The position numbers and the translations under genes are program-made. 51,959 bases of DNA from a virus: the IMG/VR virus record IMGVR_UViG_3300044613_001140, positions 1-51,959 of that record; one strand, written 5' to 3'. The notes under the pieces were generated by a model. It was given only the letters and a program-made list of their open reading frames with translations. It was not told the DNA's origin and made no database searches. Each line of letters opens with the position of its first letter. Within the stretch, counting starts at the first letter, position 1. Below, in pieces: positions 23,077 to 31,674 of the stretch.

Positions 23077-23681
23077 GTGACGAGCGTTTAAACCTAGTTG
23101 ACAAAGTGCTGGCGTATGTCAGCAGCCCGTTCCGTCTCTTTGCAATGGTGCTGATGGCCGTGCTCACGTTTGCTGGCTACTTTGTATATACAAACCAAGA
23201 GTTGTTGATAGGGGCGTACAAAGAGTCCAGAAAGATTCCCAGCATTGCCGAAGACCGCGTAGAAGACGCAGCAGCCCATCTGTTTAAACAGTCTGGCGCA
23301 CAGATCGTGGCGGTGTTCAAGGTCAACTCAATGTTTGGCACACGCATCCTGCACCGGGCCTACGCCAAGGACGGCAGGGACAAGACAAACGACGGGCTGG
23401 ACGTGGGGCTGTTTACACAGAACGCAGGCAACAATTCGGATGTGGTCAAGCTCATGGCTAACGAGATTCCGTGCAGCGAGTACAAGTCAGCGCAGTCGGA
23501 AATGGGTTTGTGGTACATCGCCAAGGGCGTTACCTATACGTGCCGTATCAGTGTGCCACCGGAACCGGGCAGATTTGTTGGGCAAATCACCGTTGGCTGG
23601 GCTACCCAGCCTGAAGACATGGACAGCACCCGCGCCATGCTTCAAATTGCAGCAACCATGCTTTCAAGGAGTAAACAGTAA
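23073..23681 (+). CDS. Membrane-anchored GAF-like protein, 202 aa
   Basis: One membrane segment near the N terminus (LFAMVLMAVLTFAGYFVYT, about residues 22-40) with the rest outside or in the periplasm. The soluble part (about residues 65-195: AAAHLFKQSGAQIVAVFKVN, then LWYIAKGVTYTCRISVPPEP and FVGQITVGW) has the layout of a GAF-like sensor fold. I recall similar proteins in the lysis cassettes of environmental phages. Function unknown; a lysis regulator is a guess. Confidence 0.65.
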   Translation: MSDERLNLVDKVLAYVSSPFRLFAMVLMAVLTFAGYFVYTNQELLIGAYKESRKIPSIAEDRVEDAAAHLFKQSGAQIVAVFKVNSMFGTRILHRAYAKDGRDKTNDGLDVGLFTQNAGNNSDVVKLMANEIPCSEYKSAQSEMGLWYIAKGVTYTCRISVPPEPGRFVGQITVGWATQPEDMDSTRAMLQIAATMLSRSKQ

Positions 23682-24178
23682 TGGATTGGCTTAAACAAAT
23701 CGCGCCCACAATTGCCACGGCAATGGGCGGTCCACTGGCGGGGATGGCTGTCTCGGCTATCTCCAAGGCAATCGGCGTAGACCCCGACAAAGTGGGCGAC
23801 CTGATCTCCAGCAACAAGCTGTCCGCCGAGCAGATTGCTCAAGTCAAGATCGCTGAGATCGAGTTGCAGAAACAAGCGCAGGAGCTTGGCCTCAACTTTG
23901 AAAAGCTGTCTGTAGAAGACAGGAAGTCTGCACGGGACATGCAAGCCGCCACGAGGTCAATTGTTCCCCCGGCCTTGGCCGCAATCATCACGGTTGGGTT
24001 CTTTGGCATTTTGGGCATGATGCTTTTTGGCAAGGTTGACGGCAGCAACCCAACGATCTTGATGATGCTGGGCAGTTTGTCCACCGCTTGGACAGGCATC
24101 ATTGCTTACTACTTCGGCTCCTCTGCTGGCTCACAGGCCAAGACAGACCTTCTTTCTAAGGCTCCGGCAATCAAATGA
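23681..24178 (+). CDS. Holin, 3-TM family, 165 aa
   Basis: Likely the membrane pore that releases the endolysin. It has an N-terminal hydrophobic helix (APTIATAMGGPLAGMAVSAI), a charged coiled middle (about residues 45-85), and two strong membrane segments (PPALAAIITVGFFGILGMML and MMLGSLSTAWTGIIAYYF), the plan of the Holin_3TM family (PF11351). It lies directly before the endolysin with an ATGA overlap. Confidence 0.82.
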   Translation: MDWLKQIAPTIATAMGGPLAGMAVSAISKAIGVDPDKVGDLISSNKLSAEQIAQVKIAEIELQKQAQELGLNFEKLSVEDRKSARDMQAATRSIVPPALAAIITVGFFGILGMMLFGKVDGSNPTILMMLGSLSTAWTGIIAYYFGSSAGSQAKTDLLSKAPAIK

Positions 24179-24597
24179 CACCACACTTTACCCTCGCGGA
24201 ACTGACCGTTACAAATCACCGTCAGTTTGACAACACGCCAAACGAAGCCGAGACAGCCAACTTGCAACGGCTTGCTGAGTTCTTGGAGCAGGTAAAAACT
24301 GTGCTGGGCGGCAAGCCGATTATGATTAACAGCGCCTTCCGGTCAAAGCAAGTCAACGACAGCGTTGGCTCCAAAGACACGAGCCAGCATAGAATTGGTT
24401 GCGCGGCAGACTTCCGTGTTCCCGGGATGACTCCCGATGCTGTGGTACGTGCAGTGATTGCTGCGGGTTTACCCTTTGACCAAATTATCCGTGAGTTTGA
24501 TTCTTGGACGCATATCAGTGTGACAAACACACCGGACGGAACCCCACGTAAGCAGGCGCTTATCATTGATAAAGCGGGCACTCGACCTTTTGCCTGA
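24175..24597 (+). CDS. Endolysin, M15 peptidase, 140 aa
   Basis: Zinc peptidase that cuts peptidoglycan cross-links. It shows the M15 signature: INSAFRSKQVN (about residues 51-61), SQHRIGCAADF with ligands H72 and D79, and EFDSWTHIS with catalytic E107 and ligand H113. At 140 residues with no signal peptide or cell-wall-binding domain it is a globular endolysin of the type found in phages of Gram-negative hosts. Its partner holin is just upstream. Confidence 0.9.
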   Translation: MTPHFTLAELTVTNHRQFDNTPNEAETANLQRLAEFLEQVKTVLGGKPIMINSAFRSKQVNDSVGSKDTSQHRIGCAADFRVPGMTPDAVVRAVIAAGLPFDQIIREFDSWTHISVTNTPDGTPRKQALIIDKAGTRPFA

Positions 24598-24615
24598 TAC
24601 GTGGGAAAATGAATC

Positions 24616-26529
24616 ATGCCTCTACAAAAACTCCAGCTAAGACCGGGAATCAACAAAGAGTCCACAACTCTGGCCAACGAGGGTACTTGGTTCGAGATGG
24701 ACAAGGTGCGCTTTCGTTCAGGCTACCCCGAGAAAATTGGCGGTTGGACTCTCGATACCGGCACAACTAATTCTGCGCTGGCACCCCCTGCGGGGTCGTT
24801 TTGGGGCGTATGCCGCTCTTTGTTTAACTGGGTTACGCTGTCCGGCTACAACTTGTTGGGCGTTGGCACAAACCTCAAGTTTTATATTCAGAACGGCACC
24901 ATTGGTATTTTTTACGACATCACACCTATCCGGCTTGTAGAGTCCGTAGCGGCTAATGCGTTTACTACCGTTAATGGTTCGACAACAGTTACGGTAAACG
25001 ACACAAGCCACGGAGCCGCAACGGGCGACTTTGTAACAATCTCAGGTGTCGGGGGAGCGATAAACGGCATTCCAGCAACAGCACTTAACCAAGAATTTAG
25101 ACTCACGGTGCTAAGCGCCAATACGTACAGCATCGTTGTTTCTTCCCCGGCAAGCTCCTCGGGAACGACGGGCGCTGCCACGTTTACATATCAAATCTCC
25201 ATTGGCCCTGAAATCTTTACAGCCCCAAACGGTTGGGGCGCAGGCGGCTGGGGTGGCGTTACTGGCTCGTCAACGCCGACAGGTTGGGGGTTGTCTGCCA
25301 CAACGGGAATTGCTTCCCAGCTTCGTTTGTGGAGTCAGTCTAACTACGGCGAAGACTTGATCTTTAACCCACGGGGTGGTGGCCTGTATCTCTGGGAAAC
25401 CAACGCCGACCCAAACATTTTTGACCGTGGCGTTCTGCTCACTAGCGGGGATACCCCAGACGTTTGCAACTTTGTCATGGTGTCGGACGCTTCACGCTTT
25501 GTGATTGGGTTTGGTGTAAACGACTACGGCTCCGCCGTACAAAACCCTATGTTGATACGCTGGTCAGACCAAGAAGACTACACCCAATGGACACCGGCTA
25601 TCACCAACCAAGCTGGTAGTTTTACACTCAGTGACGGTTCTCAAATTATTACTGCTATGCAGTCGCGGCAAGAGATTTTGGTGTGGACAGACTCTGCGTT
25701 GTATTCCATGCAATACCTTGGCCCACCATACGTATGGGGTTTTCAACTTCTCGCCGACAACTTGTCTATTGTTGGCCCCAACGCAACATCTACAGCCAAC
25801 AACATCGCCTACTGGATGGGCGTGGACAAGTTCTACATGTATTCTGGACGGGTGGAAACCCTGTATTGTCCTCTTCGTCAGTATATTTTTAACGACATTA
25901 ATCTATCCCAGTCATATCAGTTTTTCTCAGGTACCAACGAGGGGTACAACGAGATTTGGTGGTTTTACTGCTCCGCAAATTCAACAGCGGTTGACCGATA
26001 CGTGATTTACAACCACTTGGAAAAAATCTGGTCTTACGGCACCCTTGCAAGAACGGCGTGGCTTGACTCGCCGCTGCGAGCCTCGCCAATGGCTACAGGA
26101 TATAACGGGCAGCTTATATACCATGAAAGCGGTGTAGACGACGGCGCGACAAACCCGCCCACAGCCATTACGTCTTTCTGCCAATCTGCCGACATCAACA
26201 TCGGGGACGGGCACAACTACGGCTTTGGTTATCGGATGATCCCGGACGTTACGTTCAACGGCTCTACGGTGAACAACCCCGCAGTTACCTTTACGCTGCG
26301 GCCCCGGCAAAACCCCGGTTCGAATTACAGCGCATCGGCAACCCCTGCGGTCACTAGTACGCAGAACTACCAGTCCACCCGCAATTACGAAGTGCAGCAG
26401 TTCACGGAGATCGTGTATGTACGTGTTCGTGGGCGTCAAATGGCGTTCCGAATCAGCTCGAACACCCTTGGGGTGCAGTGGCAGTTGGGTGTGCCGTCCA
26501 TTGATATACGCCCAGACGGACGGAGGTAA
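24616..26529 (+). CDS. Tail nozzle / DNA-stabilisation-type protein, 637 aa
   Basis: Probably the tail hub or nozzle (T7 gp12 or P22 gp10 type). It opens LQLRPGINKESTTLANEGTW then FRSGYPEKIGGW, a start I know from this family, and continues as repeated beta-propeller-like strands with NPMLIRWSDQEDYTQWTP, IITAMQSRQEILVWTDSALY and YWMGVDKFYMYSGRVETL. A small inserted segment (about residues 115-190, TVTVNDTSHGAATGDFVTIS) resembles one in 10602-11117. A GGGAAA lies a few bases before the start. Confidence 0.82.
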   Translation: MPLQKLQLRPGINKESTTLANEGTWFEMDKVRFRSGYPEKIGGWTLDTGTTNSALAPPAGSFWGVCRSLFNWVTLSGYNLLGVGTNLKFYIQNGTIGIFYDITPIRLVESVAANAFTTVNGSTTVTVNDTSHGAATGDFVTISGVGGAINGIPATALNQEFRLTVLSANTYSIVVSSPASSSGTTGAATFTYQISIGPEIFTAPNGWGAGGWGGVTGSSTPTGWGLSATTGIASQLRLWSQSNYGEDLIFNPRGGGLYLWETNADPNIFDRGVLLTSGDTPDVCNFVMVSDASRFVIGFGVNDYGSAVQNPMLIRWSDQEDYTQWTPAITNQAGSFTLSDGSQIITAMQSRQEILVWTDSALYSMQYLGPPYVWGFQLLADNLSIVGPNATSTANNIAYWMGVDKFYMYSGRVETLYCPLRQYIFNDINLSQSYQFFSGTNEGYNEIWWFYCSANSTAVDRYVIYNHLEKIWSYGTLARTAWLDSPLRASPMATGYNGQLIYHESGVDDGATNPPTAITSFCQSADINIGDGHNYGFGYRMIPDVTFNGSTVNNPAVTFTLRPRQNPGSNYSASATPAVTSTQNYQSTRNYEVQQFTEIVYVRVRGRQMAFRISSNTLGVQWQLGVPSIDIRPDGRR

Positions 26530-26532
26530 GCC

Positions 26533-26805
26533 ATGAGCAATCCTCTCGTCCGCGCTCCGCGTTTAGTAAGTCCACCGGCTGAATACAACCAACAGTATAT
26601 GGAGGTGTTGCTTAGCTCCATACGTCTGTATTTCAACCAGTTGGACAACCCCGGAGACATAGCTGGGGCTGCGTTAAACTTGAACCTTGATACGCTCCCA
26701 ACCGACGCTGATCTCGCTACTTTAAGGCTTGGCGACGTGTACAGAGACACGCAGGATGGTGTGCAGGTAAATAGTCAAATGCTTCGCATAAAGACAGCAC
26801 CATGA
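26533..26805 (+). CDS. Small hypothetical tail-region protein, 90 aa
   Basis: Helical: SPPAEYNQQYMEVLLSSIRL then YFNQLDNPGD, followed by a short beta end. I recall similar proteins after nozzle genes in environmental phages. Its ribosome site (GGAGG) overlaps the upstream stop. Function unknown. Confidence 0.68.
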   Translation: MSNPLVRAPRLVSPPAEYNQQYMEVLLSSIRLYFNQLDNPGDIAGAALNLNLDTLPTDADLATLRLGDVYRDTQDGVQVNSQMLRIKTAP

Positions 26806-26839
26806 TAAACTCGACCCACCCCCGATTTCAGAGGCAACC

Positions 26840-28804
26840 ATGAATCAAACTGCACAAGGACTCGCTGCGCTAGGTCGCGGGCCTGACACCATGCTGGTCC
26901 ACATGGCCCCCGAAGAAGTCGCGGGTCTGCAAGCGCTTGCCCTGAAACACGGCGGCACGCTAACCATCAATCCAGAGACGGGTCTGGCAGAAGCAGGCTT
27001 CCTAAAAAGCATACTGCCGATGATTGCTGGTTTTGCGCTTGGCCCTGCCGGATTTGGGTTGTCTTCCGCTATGGCGGGCCTTACAGTCGGGGGCATTACT
27101 GCCCTTACTTCTAAGAGCTTGGAAAAGGGTTTGATGGCCGGTCTGGGCGCGTACGGCGGCTCCGGGCTTGGCGAAAGTCTAATGGGCGCAGGCACAAACG
27201 CGTTGTCCTCCGCTGGAGCTAACGCAGTTGTGCCCCCAGCCGCTGAATCAATTGTTCCCCAAGCGGTTGTACCAGAAAGTTTGGCAAATGTTGTCCCCGC
27301 TTCTAGCGCCGGAGCTACGGCGGGTATGCAGCCCCTAGCGGGCGTTCCGGGCAAGTTTGTAACCGACGCGTTGCCGCAGCCAGCAGTACCCGCAATCCCA
27401 ACAACAACGCCAACAATTAGTCCAGCCGAGTTGGGTGGGACCGGTGACTTTGCTCGTTTTGACCGCGCTTATAGCGCTGAGTTGGGTGCGCAAGCCGGAC
27501 CTTCGACCGGCGATTTTGCACGTTTTGACCGAGCTTATAGCCCCGGCTTAGGTGCCAGCCAAACGGACAAACTCGGCGCGGGATTCAATGCCGTTACTGC
27601 CAGCCCCAGTGCCGCGTTGGAGTTTGCCAAAGCCAACAAACTGCCGCTTGCTGCTCTTGGGATTGCTGCGCTCTCTGGCTCAGACGACAAAAATGTGCCT
27701 ACTCTAACCAGTCCGGGTTTAATCCGCCCCTACACGTACTCCCGCACTAAGGTTCCCGGGGCTTTTGACCGCACGCCAAACGATCCGATGTCGTCCAGAG
27801 AGCGTCAGTATTTCAACGACCAGTACACCGCACTCACCCCCTACAAAGCCCCCGGCCCAGAGTACATGGCTGTGGGCGGTCCCGTTGAGGACATGTCAAA
27901 CGGTAACGACATGGCTGCGTACATGGGGCAGGATAAGTTTGACCGAGGCGGTTCTGTTACGGGCACGGTAGGTGGCTACACATACAATCCTAGAACGGGG
28001 CTCTACACCAAACCCGGCGGGCAAGGAGCCACAACGGTTGCACCTACCGGGGGGCTTTCTGGGGCCAGTGGTTCGAGCGGTGGCGGGGATAATTCCCTCA
28101 ACTACGTTAATCCTAACGTGGCTAAAGAAACTTTTGAAGAGCAAAGTGCGCGTAATCAGAAGCTCAACGATTTTCTGACAGAGGTATTGCCAACAGTACT
28201 TAGCCCCTTTTCCACAATGGCTCGCGGACTTTATGACACGCCTATAGCGGGGGGTATTGCCAATTTCTTCTCTCCCCCCGGAAGCATGCCTAATTTCAGT
28301 ATTCCGGTGGATAACACGGGCACCTATGCGGGAATGCCTGCAATGGGCCAAACAAGCTACGAATCGGGCGTGGGTAACCCCGCAGAAGGTGGCGGTGGCT
28401 CCAATCAAGAAAGCTCTGGTTTTACATCTGGTGCAGACCCCGGTGGTTATGGCGGGGGTGATTTGGGTTCGTTTCTTGCTGGTGGCGGTCTAACTGCGCT
28501 GGCTCAAGGCGGCATCGCCAATCTCGGCGACTACTCCGATGGCGGCAGACTTTTGCGCGGCCCCGGTGATGGCGTCTCGGACAGCATTCCCGCACGTATT
28601 GGGGCCAAACAAGAAGCCCGTCTTGCCGATGGTGAGTTTGTAGTCCCCGCACGCATTGTGTCTGAGCTGGGTAACGGCTCGACTGAAGCTGGCGCTCGTC
28701 AGTTGTACGCCATGATGGACCGGGTGCAGAAAGCCCGCAAGAAAACAGTCGGCAAAGACAAAGTGGCAACGAACTCCCGCGCAGCAAAACTTCTGCCAGC
28801 ATAA
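26840..28804 (+). CDS. Virion protein, likely internal/ejection-type, 654 aa
   Basis: Low-complexity Gly, Ala, Ser and Pro sequence. An N-terminal region (HMAPEEVAGLQALALKHGGT) leads into a hydrophobic helix-rich stretch (about residues 50-120). TGDFARFDRAYS occurs twice (about residues 203 and 224). The C terminus (GDGVSDSIPARI, then LADGEFVVPARIVSELGNGS) is a conserved module I have seen in large virion proteins of environmental phages. It is probably packaged in the head and ejected. Confidence 0.65.
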   Translation: MNQTAQGLAALGRGPDTMLVHMAPEEVAGLQALALKHGGTLTINPETGLAEAGFLKSILPMIAGFALGPAGFGLSSAMAGLTVGGITALTSKSLEKGLMAGLGAYGGSGLGESLMGAGTNALSSAGANAVVPPAAESIVPQAVVPESLANVVPASSAGATAGMQPLAGVPGKFVTDALPQPAVPAIPTTTPTISPAELGGTGDFARFDRAYSAELGAQAGPSTGDFARFDRAYSPGLGASQTDKLGAGFNAVTASPSAALEFAKANKLPLAALGIAALSGSDDKNVPTLTSPGLIRPYTYSRTKVPGAFDRTPNDPMSSRERQYFNDQYTALTPYKAPGPEYMAVGGPVEDMSNGNDMAAYMGQDKFDRGGSVTGTVGGYTYNPRTGLYTKPGGQGATTVAPTGGLSGASGSSGGGDNSLNYVNPNVAKETFEEQSARNQKLNDFLTEVLPTVLSPFSTMARGLYDTPIAGGIANFFSPPGSMPNFSIPVDNTGTYAGMPAMGQTSYESGVGNPAEGGGGSNQESSGFTSGADPGGYGGGDLGSFLAGGGLTALAQGGIANLGDYSDGGRLLRGPGDGVSDSIPARIGAKQEARLADGEFVVPARIVSELGNGSTEAGARQLYAMMDRVQKARKKTVGKDKVATNSRAAKLLPA

Positions 28805-28821
28805 ATATTTGAGGAATCGAA

Positions 28822-29844
28822 ATGGCCGAACCAACACAAACAAACATTACGCAGACAAGCATCCCCGACTATGCGAAGCCGTACGTTGAGGGCTTGCTGG
28901 GTAAGACCGAAGCGCTGACCGCCACCCCGTACCAGACCTACGATGCCAACCGTATCGCCGGGTTTACCCCTATGCAGCAGCAGGCGTTCCAAGGCGCTCA
29001 AGGCATGCAGACTTCTGGCCTGTCTGGGCTTGGTGGTCAGTATGCGGGGGCAGCTACGCTGGGCGCTCTGGGCACGAACTACGGCCCAACTCAGTTCCAA
29101 GGCGGACAGTTCGGGCAGCAAGACGCGCAGCAGTACATGTCTCCGTACATGCAGAGTGTTGTTGACATCCAGCAGCGCGAAGCCCAGCGTCAAGCAGACA
29201 TTGCCGGTACACAGCGAGGCGCTCAAGCCGTTAGATCGGGTGCGTTTGGCGGTGGTCGCCAAGCCATTATGGACGCCGAAGCTGCCCGGAATCTGGCCAT
29301 GCAAAAGGGCGACATTCAAGCGCAAGGTTTGCAGTCCGCTTACCAGCAGGCGCAAGCCCAGTTCAACGCCGACCAAGCACGCCGCATGCAGGCGCAGCAG
29401 CTCGGAGAGCAATCCAAACAGTACGGCGCGGGTCTTGGCCTTCAAGGTCTTCAGACGGCGTTGCAGGGTGCGGGTCAGATGGGTCAGCTCGGCGGTCAGC
29501 AGTTTGCTCAGGGCATGGACATCAACAAGCTCCAGCAGTCTTACGGCACGCAGCAACAGCAGCAAGAGCAGAACATCATGTCGCAGCAGTATCAGGACTT
29601 CTTGAACCAGCAGAACTACCCGTACAAGCAGTTGGGCTTCATGTCCGACATGCTGCGCGGCCTGCCGCTGTCGCAGTCGTCATCGCAGATTTATCAGGCC
29701 CCACCATCAGCCTTGTCCACAGCAGCGGGTCTGGGTACGGCAGCGCTCGGCGCGTCTAGACTTGGGATGTTTGGTGCCGCAGGCGGCGCGGTAATAGACC
29801 GACCTGCCGGTCTGGCTGAGCTGGCAATCTCAAGAATGGCGTAA
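28822..29844 (+). CDS. Gln-rich internal virion protein, 340 aa
   Basis: Starts with a conserved-looking segment (TSIPDYAKPYVEGLLGKTEA, then RIAGFTPMQQQAFQGAQG), followed by Gln/Ala/Gly-rich helical sequence with AVRSGAFGGGRQAIMDAEA (about residue 145) and long coiled parts. This family commonly lies beside ejection proteins. Its role as an ejected or tail-channel protein is inferred from composition and place. Confidence 0.65.
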   Translation: MAEPTQTNITQTSIPDYAKPYVEGLLGKTEALTATPYQTYDANRIAGFTPMQQQAFQGAQGMQTSGLSGLGGQYAGAATLGALGTNYGPTQFQGGQFGQQDAQQYMSPYMQSVVDIQQREAQRQADIAGTQRGAQAVRSGAFGGGRQAIMDAEAARNLAMQKGDIQAQGLQSAYQQAQAQFNADQARRMQAQQLGEQSKQYGAGLGLQGLQTALQGAGQMGQLGGQQFAQGMDINKLQQSYGTQQQQQEQNIMSQQYQDFLNQQNYPYKQLGFMSDMLRGLPLSQSSSQIYQAPPSALSTAAGLGTAALGASRLGMFGAAGGAVIDRPAGLAELAISRMA

Positions 29845-29853
29845 GGGTAAACC

Positions 29854-31605
29854 ATGATTAACGTCAATCAGATCACTTCGCAACTGGCCCGGATGCCAGA
29901 CCAAGCGTTGCAGCAGTACGCCATGATGCACAAGAACGACCCGTACACGGTGTCGCTGGCGCTGTCCGAGTCTAACCGCCGCAAGCAGATGCGCGATGCC
30001 GCGCAGGGCCAGCAAGGTATGGCACCGCAGCCCAAAGTGGTCGATCAAGGTATTGCCGGTATGGCGGCACCGAGCGAAATGAACCCCGCTCAAATGGAAG
30101 CGCTGATGCAGCAGTTGGATCGGAAAAAAGAACAGGAATACCGTGAGTTCACTAGGGGCGCGGCTCCGGCTCCGCAGCCCATGCCAGAAGATGTGGGTAT
30201 CGGCGCTCTCCCAGCGCCCAACATGCAGGGCATGGCCGGTGGCGGCATCGTGGCTTTTGGTGGTGGCGGAGACGTGCAGCGGTTTGATGGTGGTGGTGCG
30301 GTTGACGCCGCTCGCGCTAGGCGAGACGCCGCGCAGCAAACACTGTACACATACGGGCTTCGTCAGCGTAGGGATGATCCGCAGGGTTTTATGGCGGCAC
30401 AAAACGAATTTAACACGGCGCAACAAGCTGTCGCCGCTGCGGAAGCTGCATATGCGGCAGAAATGTCCGGCACAGGCACCACACGAGCGGCAATGGGGGC
30501 GCAAGACGTTGGCGCAACCAAGCAATTTTCAACACTACCGGCAGTAGCTCCCGCAGTAGTACCCCCCGTAGCTGCTGCGCCGGGTGCTCCAACCCTCCGT
30601 TTCCCCCCTACTGCACCCCCCGCTTCCAGTGTTAAAACTCCCCCTGTTGCGGGTCCTCGTCCGGCTTCTGCTGCCAGTAATAAGCCCCCCGTTGCGCCTG
30701 TTGCTCCCGCCGCTCAAGCAGGGCTTGGCGATCTTGCCACAACGTATTCGGACATCCTTAAAAAGCAGGACTTTAAAGACCCTGCCGAAGCAAGGCTGGG
30801 CGCTTTGGAAGCGAAGGAACGGGCTGCTACCGAAGAAAACAAAGCTGCACTTTTGCGCGATCAAGCAAAATTTGACGACGCGTACAAGGGGCGTGAGAAA
30901 CGCTTGTCTGACCGCGAATTGGACATTGGCAAGCAGAAAGACACCAACACAGGTTTGGCGCTTTTGAACGCGGGTCTGTCCATCATGTCCACTCCGGGCG
31001 GATTGGCTACGGCTATTGGCAAGGGTGCGCAGGTTGGCACCGCGCAGTTTGCTGCCGGTTTGGACAAGATTCGTTCCGCACAAGAGCGCTTAGACGATGC
31101 CAGAGACAAGATGGAGGACTTGAAGCTCAACCGTGCTGAGATGTCCGCCAAGCAAATCCGAGATGCCGAAAAAGACATCCGCAATGTGGGCATCGACGCA
31201 GAGAAGCGCGGTATTGATGGCCTCCGTATGGCTGCTGATGTGAACCGCAGAACAGCGGCGGACATGTTTAAGGCTACTGTGGACGTAGGCGTCAACCGCG
31301 AACGGATGGAGTCCGCGCAAAACATTGCCGAGATGCAAGAAAAAGGACAAAGCTCACGGTCTGCTGCGCAGATTGCTGCTACGCTCAACACACCTGACCG
31401 GCTTATCTTCAATAAACTGCTCAAAGACAACAATAACGATGCCGTCGCAGCCGCTACTGCGCTTCAAAAATTAAAAACTGAAAAGTTCAGCGTAACCACT
31501 TCTTACGCTGACTATTTGAAATCGTTTGCAGGCAAAGACACTTTGACACCGCCCCTGTCTTTTGCCAACTATGCGGCACAATTTGGGGCTACCCTGCCGC
31601 GTTGA
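29854..31605 (+). CDS. Internal virion protein, 583 aa
   Basis: The N-terminal helix (MPDQALQQYAMMHKNDPYTV) leads to GMAGGGIVAFGGGGDVQRF (about residue 126), a Pro/Ala-rich flexible centre, and a long coiled coil (about residues 290-500). The end (about residues 505-583) is a separate helical part. The composition fits ejection proteins, and it lies immediately before the giant protein. Confidence 0.65.
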   Translation: MINVNQITSQLARMPDQALQQYAMMHKNDPYTVSLALSESNRRKQMRDAAQGQQGMAPQPKVVDQGIAGMAAPSEMNPAQMEALMQQLDRKKEQEYREFTRGAAPAPQPMPEDVGIGALPAPNMQGMAGGGIVAFGGGGDVQRFDGGGAVDAARARRDAAQQTLYTYGLRQRRDDPQGFMAAQNEFNTAQQAVAAAEAAYAAEMSGTGTTRAAMGAQDVGATKQFSTLPAVAPAVVPPVAAAPGAPTLRFPPTAPPASSVKTPPVAGPRPASAASNKPPVAPVAPAAQAGLGDLATTYSDILKKQDFKDPAEARLGALEAKERAATEENKAALLRDQAKFDDAYKGREKRLSDRELDIGKQKDTNTGLALLNAGLSIMSTPGGLATAIGKGAQVGTAQFAAGLDKIRSAQERLDDARDKMEDLKLNRAEMSAKQIRDAEKDIRNVGIDAEKRGIDGLRMAADVNRRTAADMFKATVDVGVNRERMESAQNIAEMQEKGQSSRSAAQIAATLNTPDRLIFNKLLKDNNNDAVAAATALQKLKTEKFSVTTSYADYLKSFAGKDTLTPPLSFANYAAQFGATLPR

Positions 31606-31674
31606 TTTTTGTAATAATAGGCAAGCGCTAAAACATTCGGGGTTGCGCCCCCCGATCACAATTTAAGAACTGCT
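31606..31674 (+). promoter_or_regulatory. Short spacer with G/C hairpin before the giant gene
   Basis: TCGGGG (31637-31642) and CCCCGA (31650-31655) form a 6-bp stem with a 7-nt loop. No T-run follows, so it is not a classical terminator. It may be an mRNA-processing or attenuating hairpin 20 bp before the giant gene's start. Confidence 0.35.

Noticed and set aside
31637-31655. Terminator before the giant virion gene
   Set aside because: The stem is good but no T-run follows, and the next gene belongs to the same unit; listed only as a hairpin.
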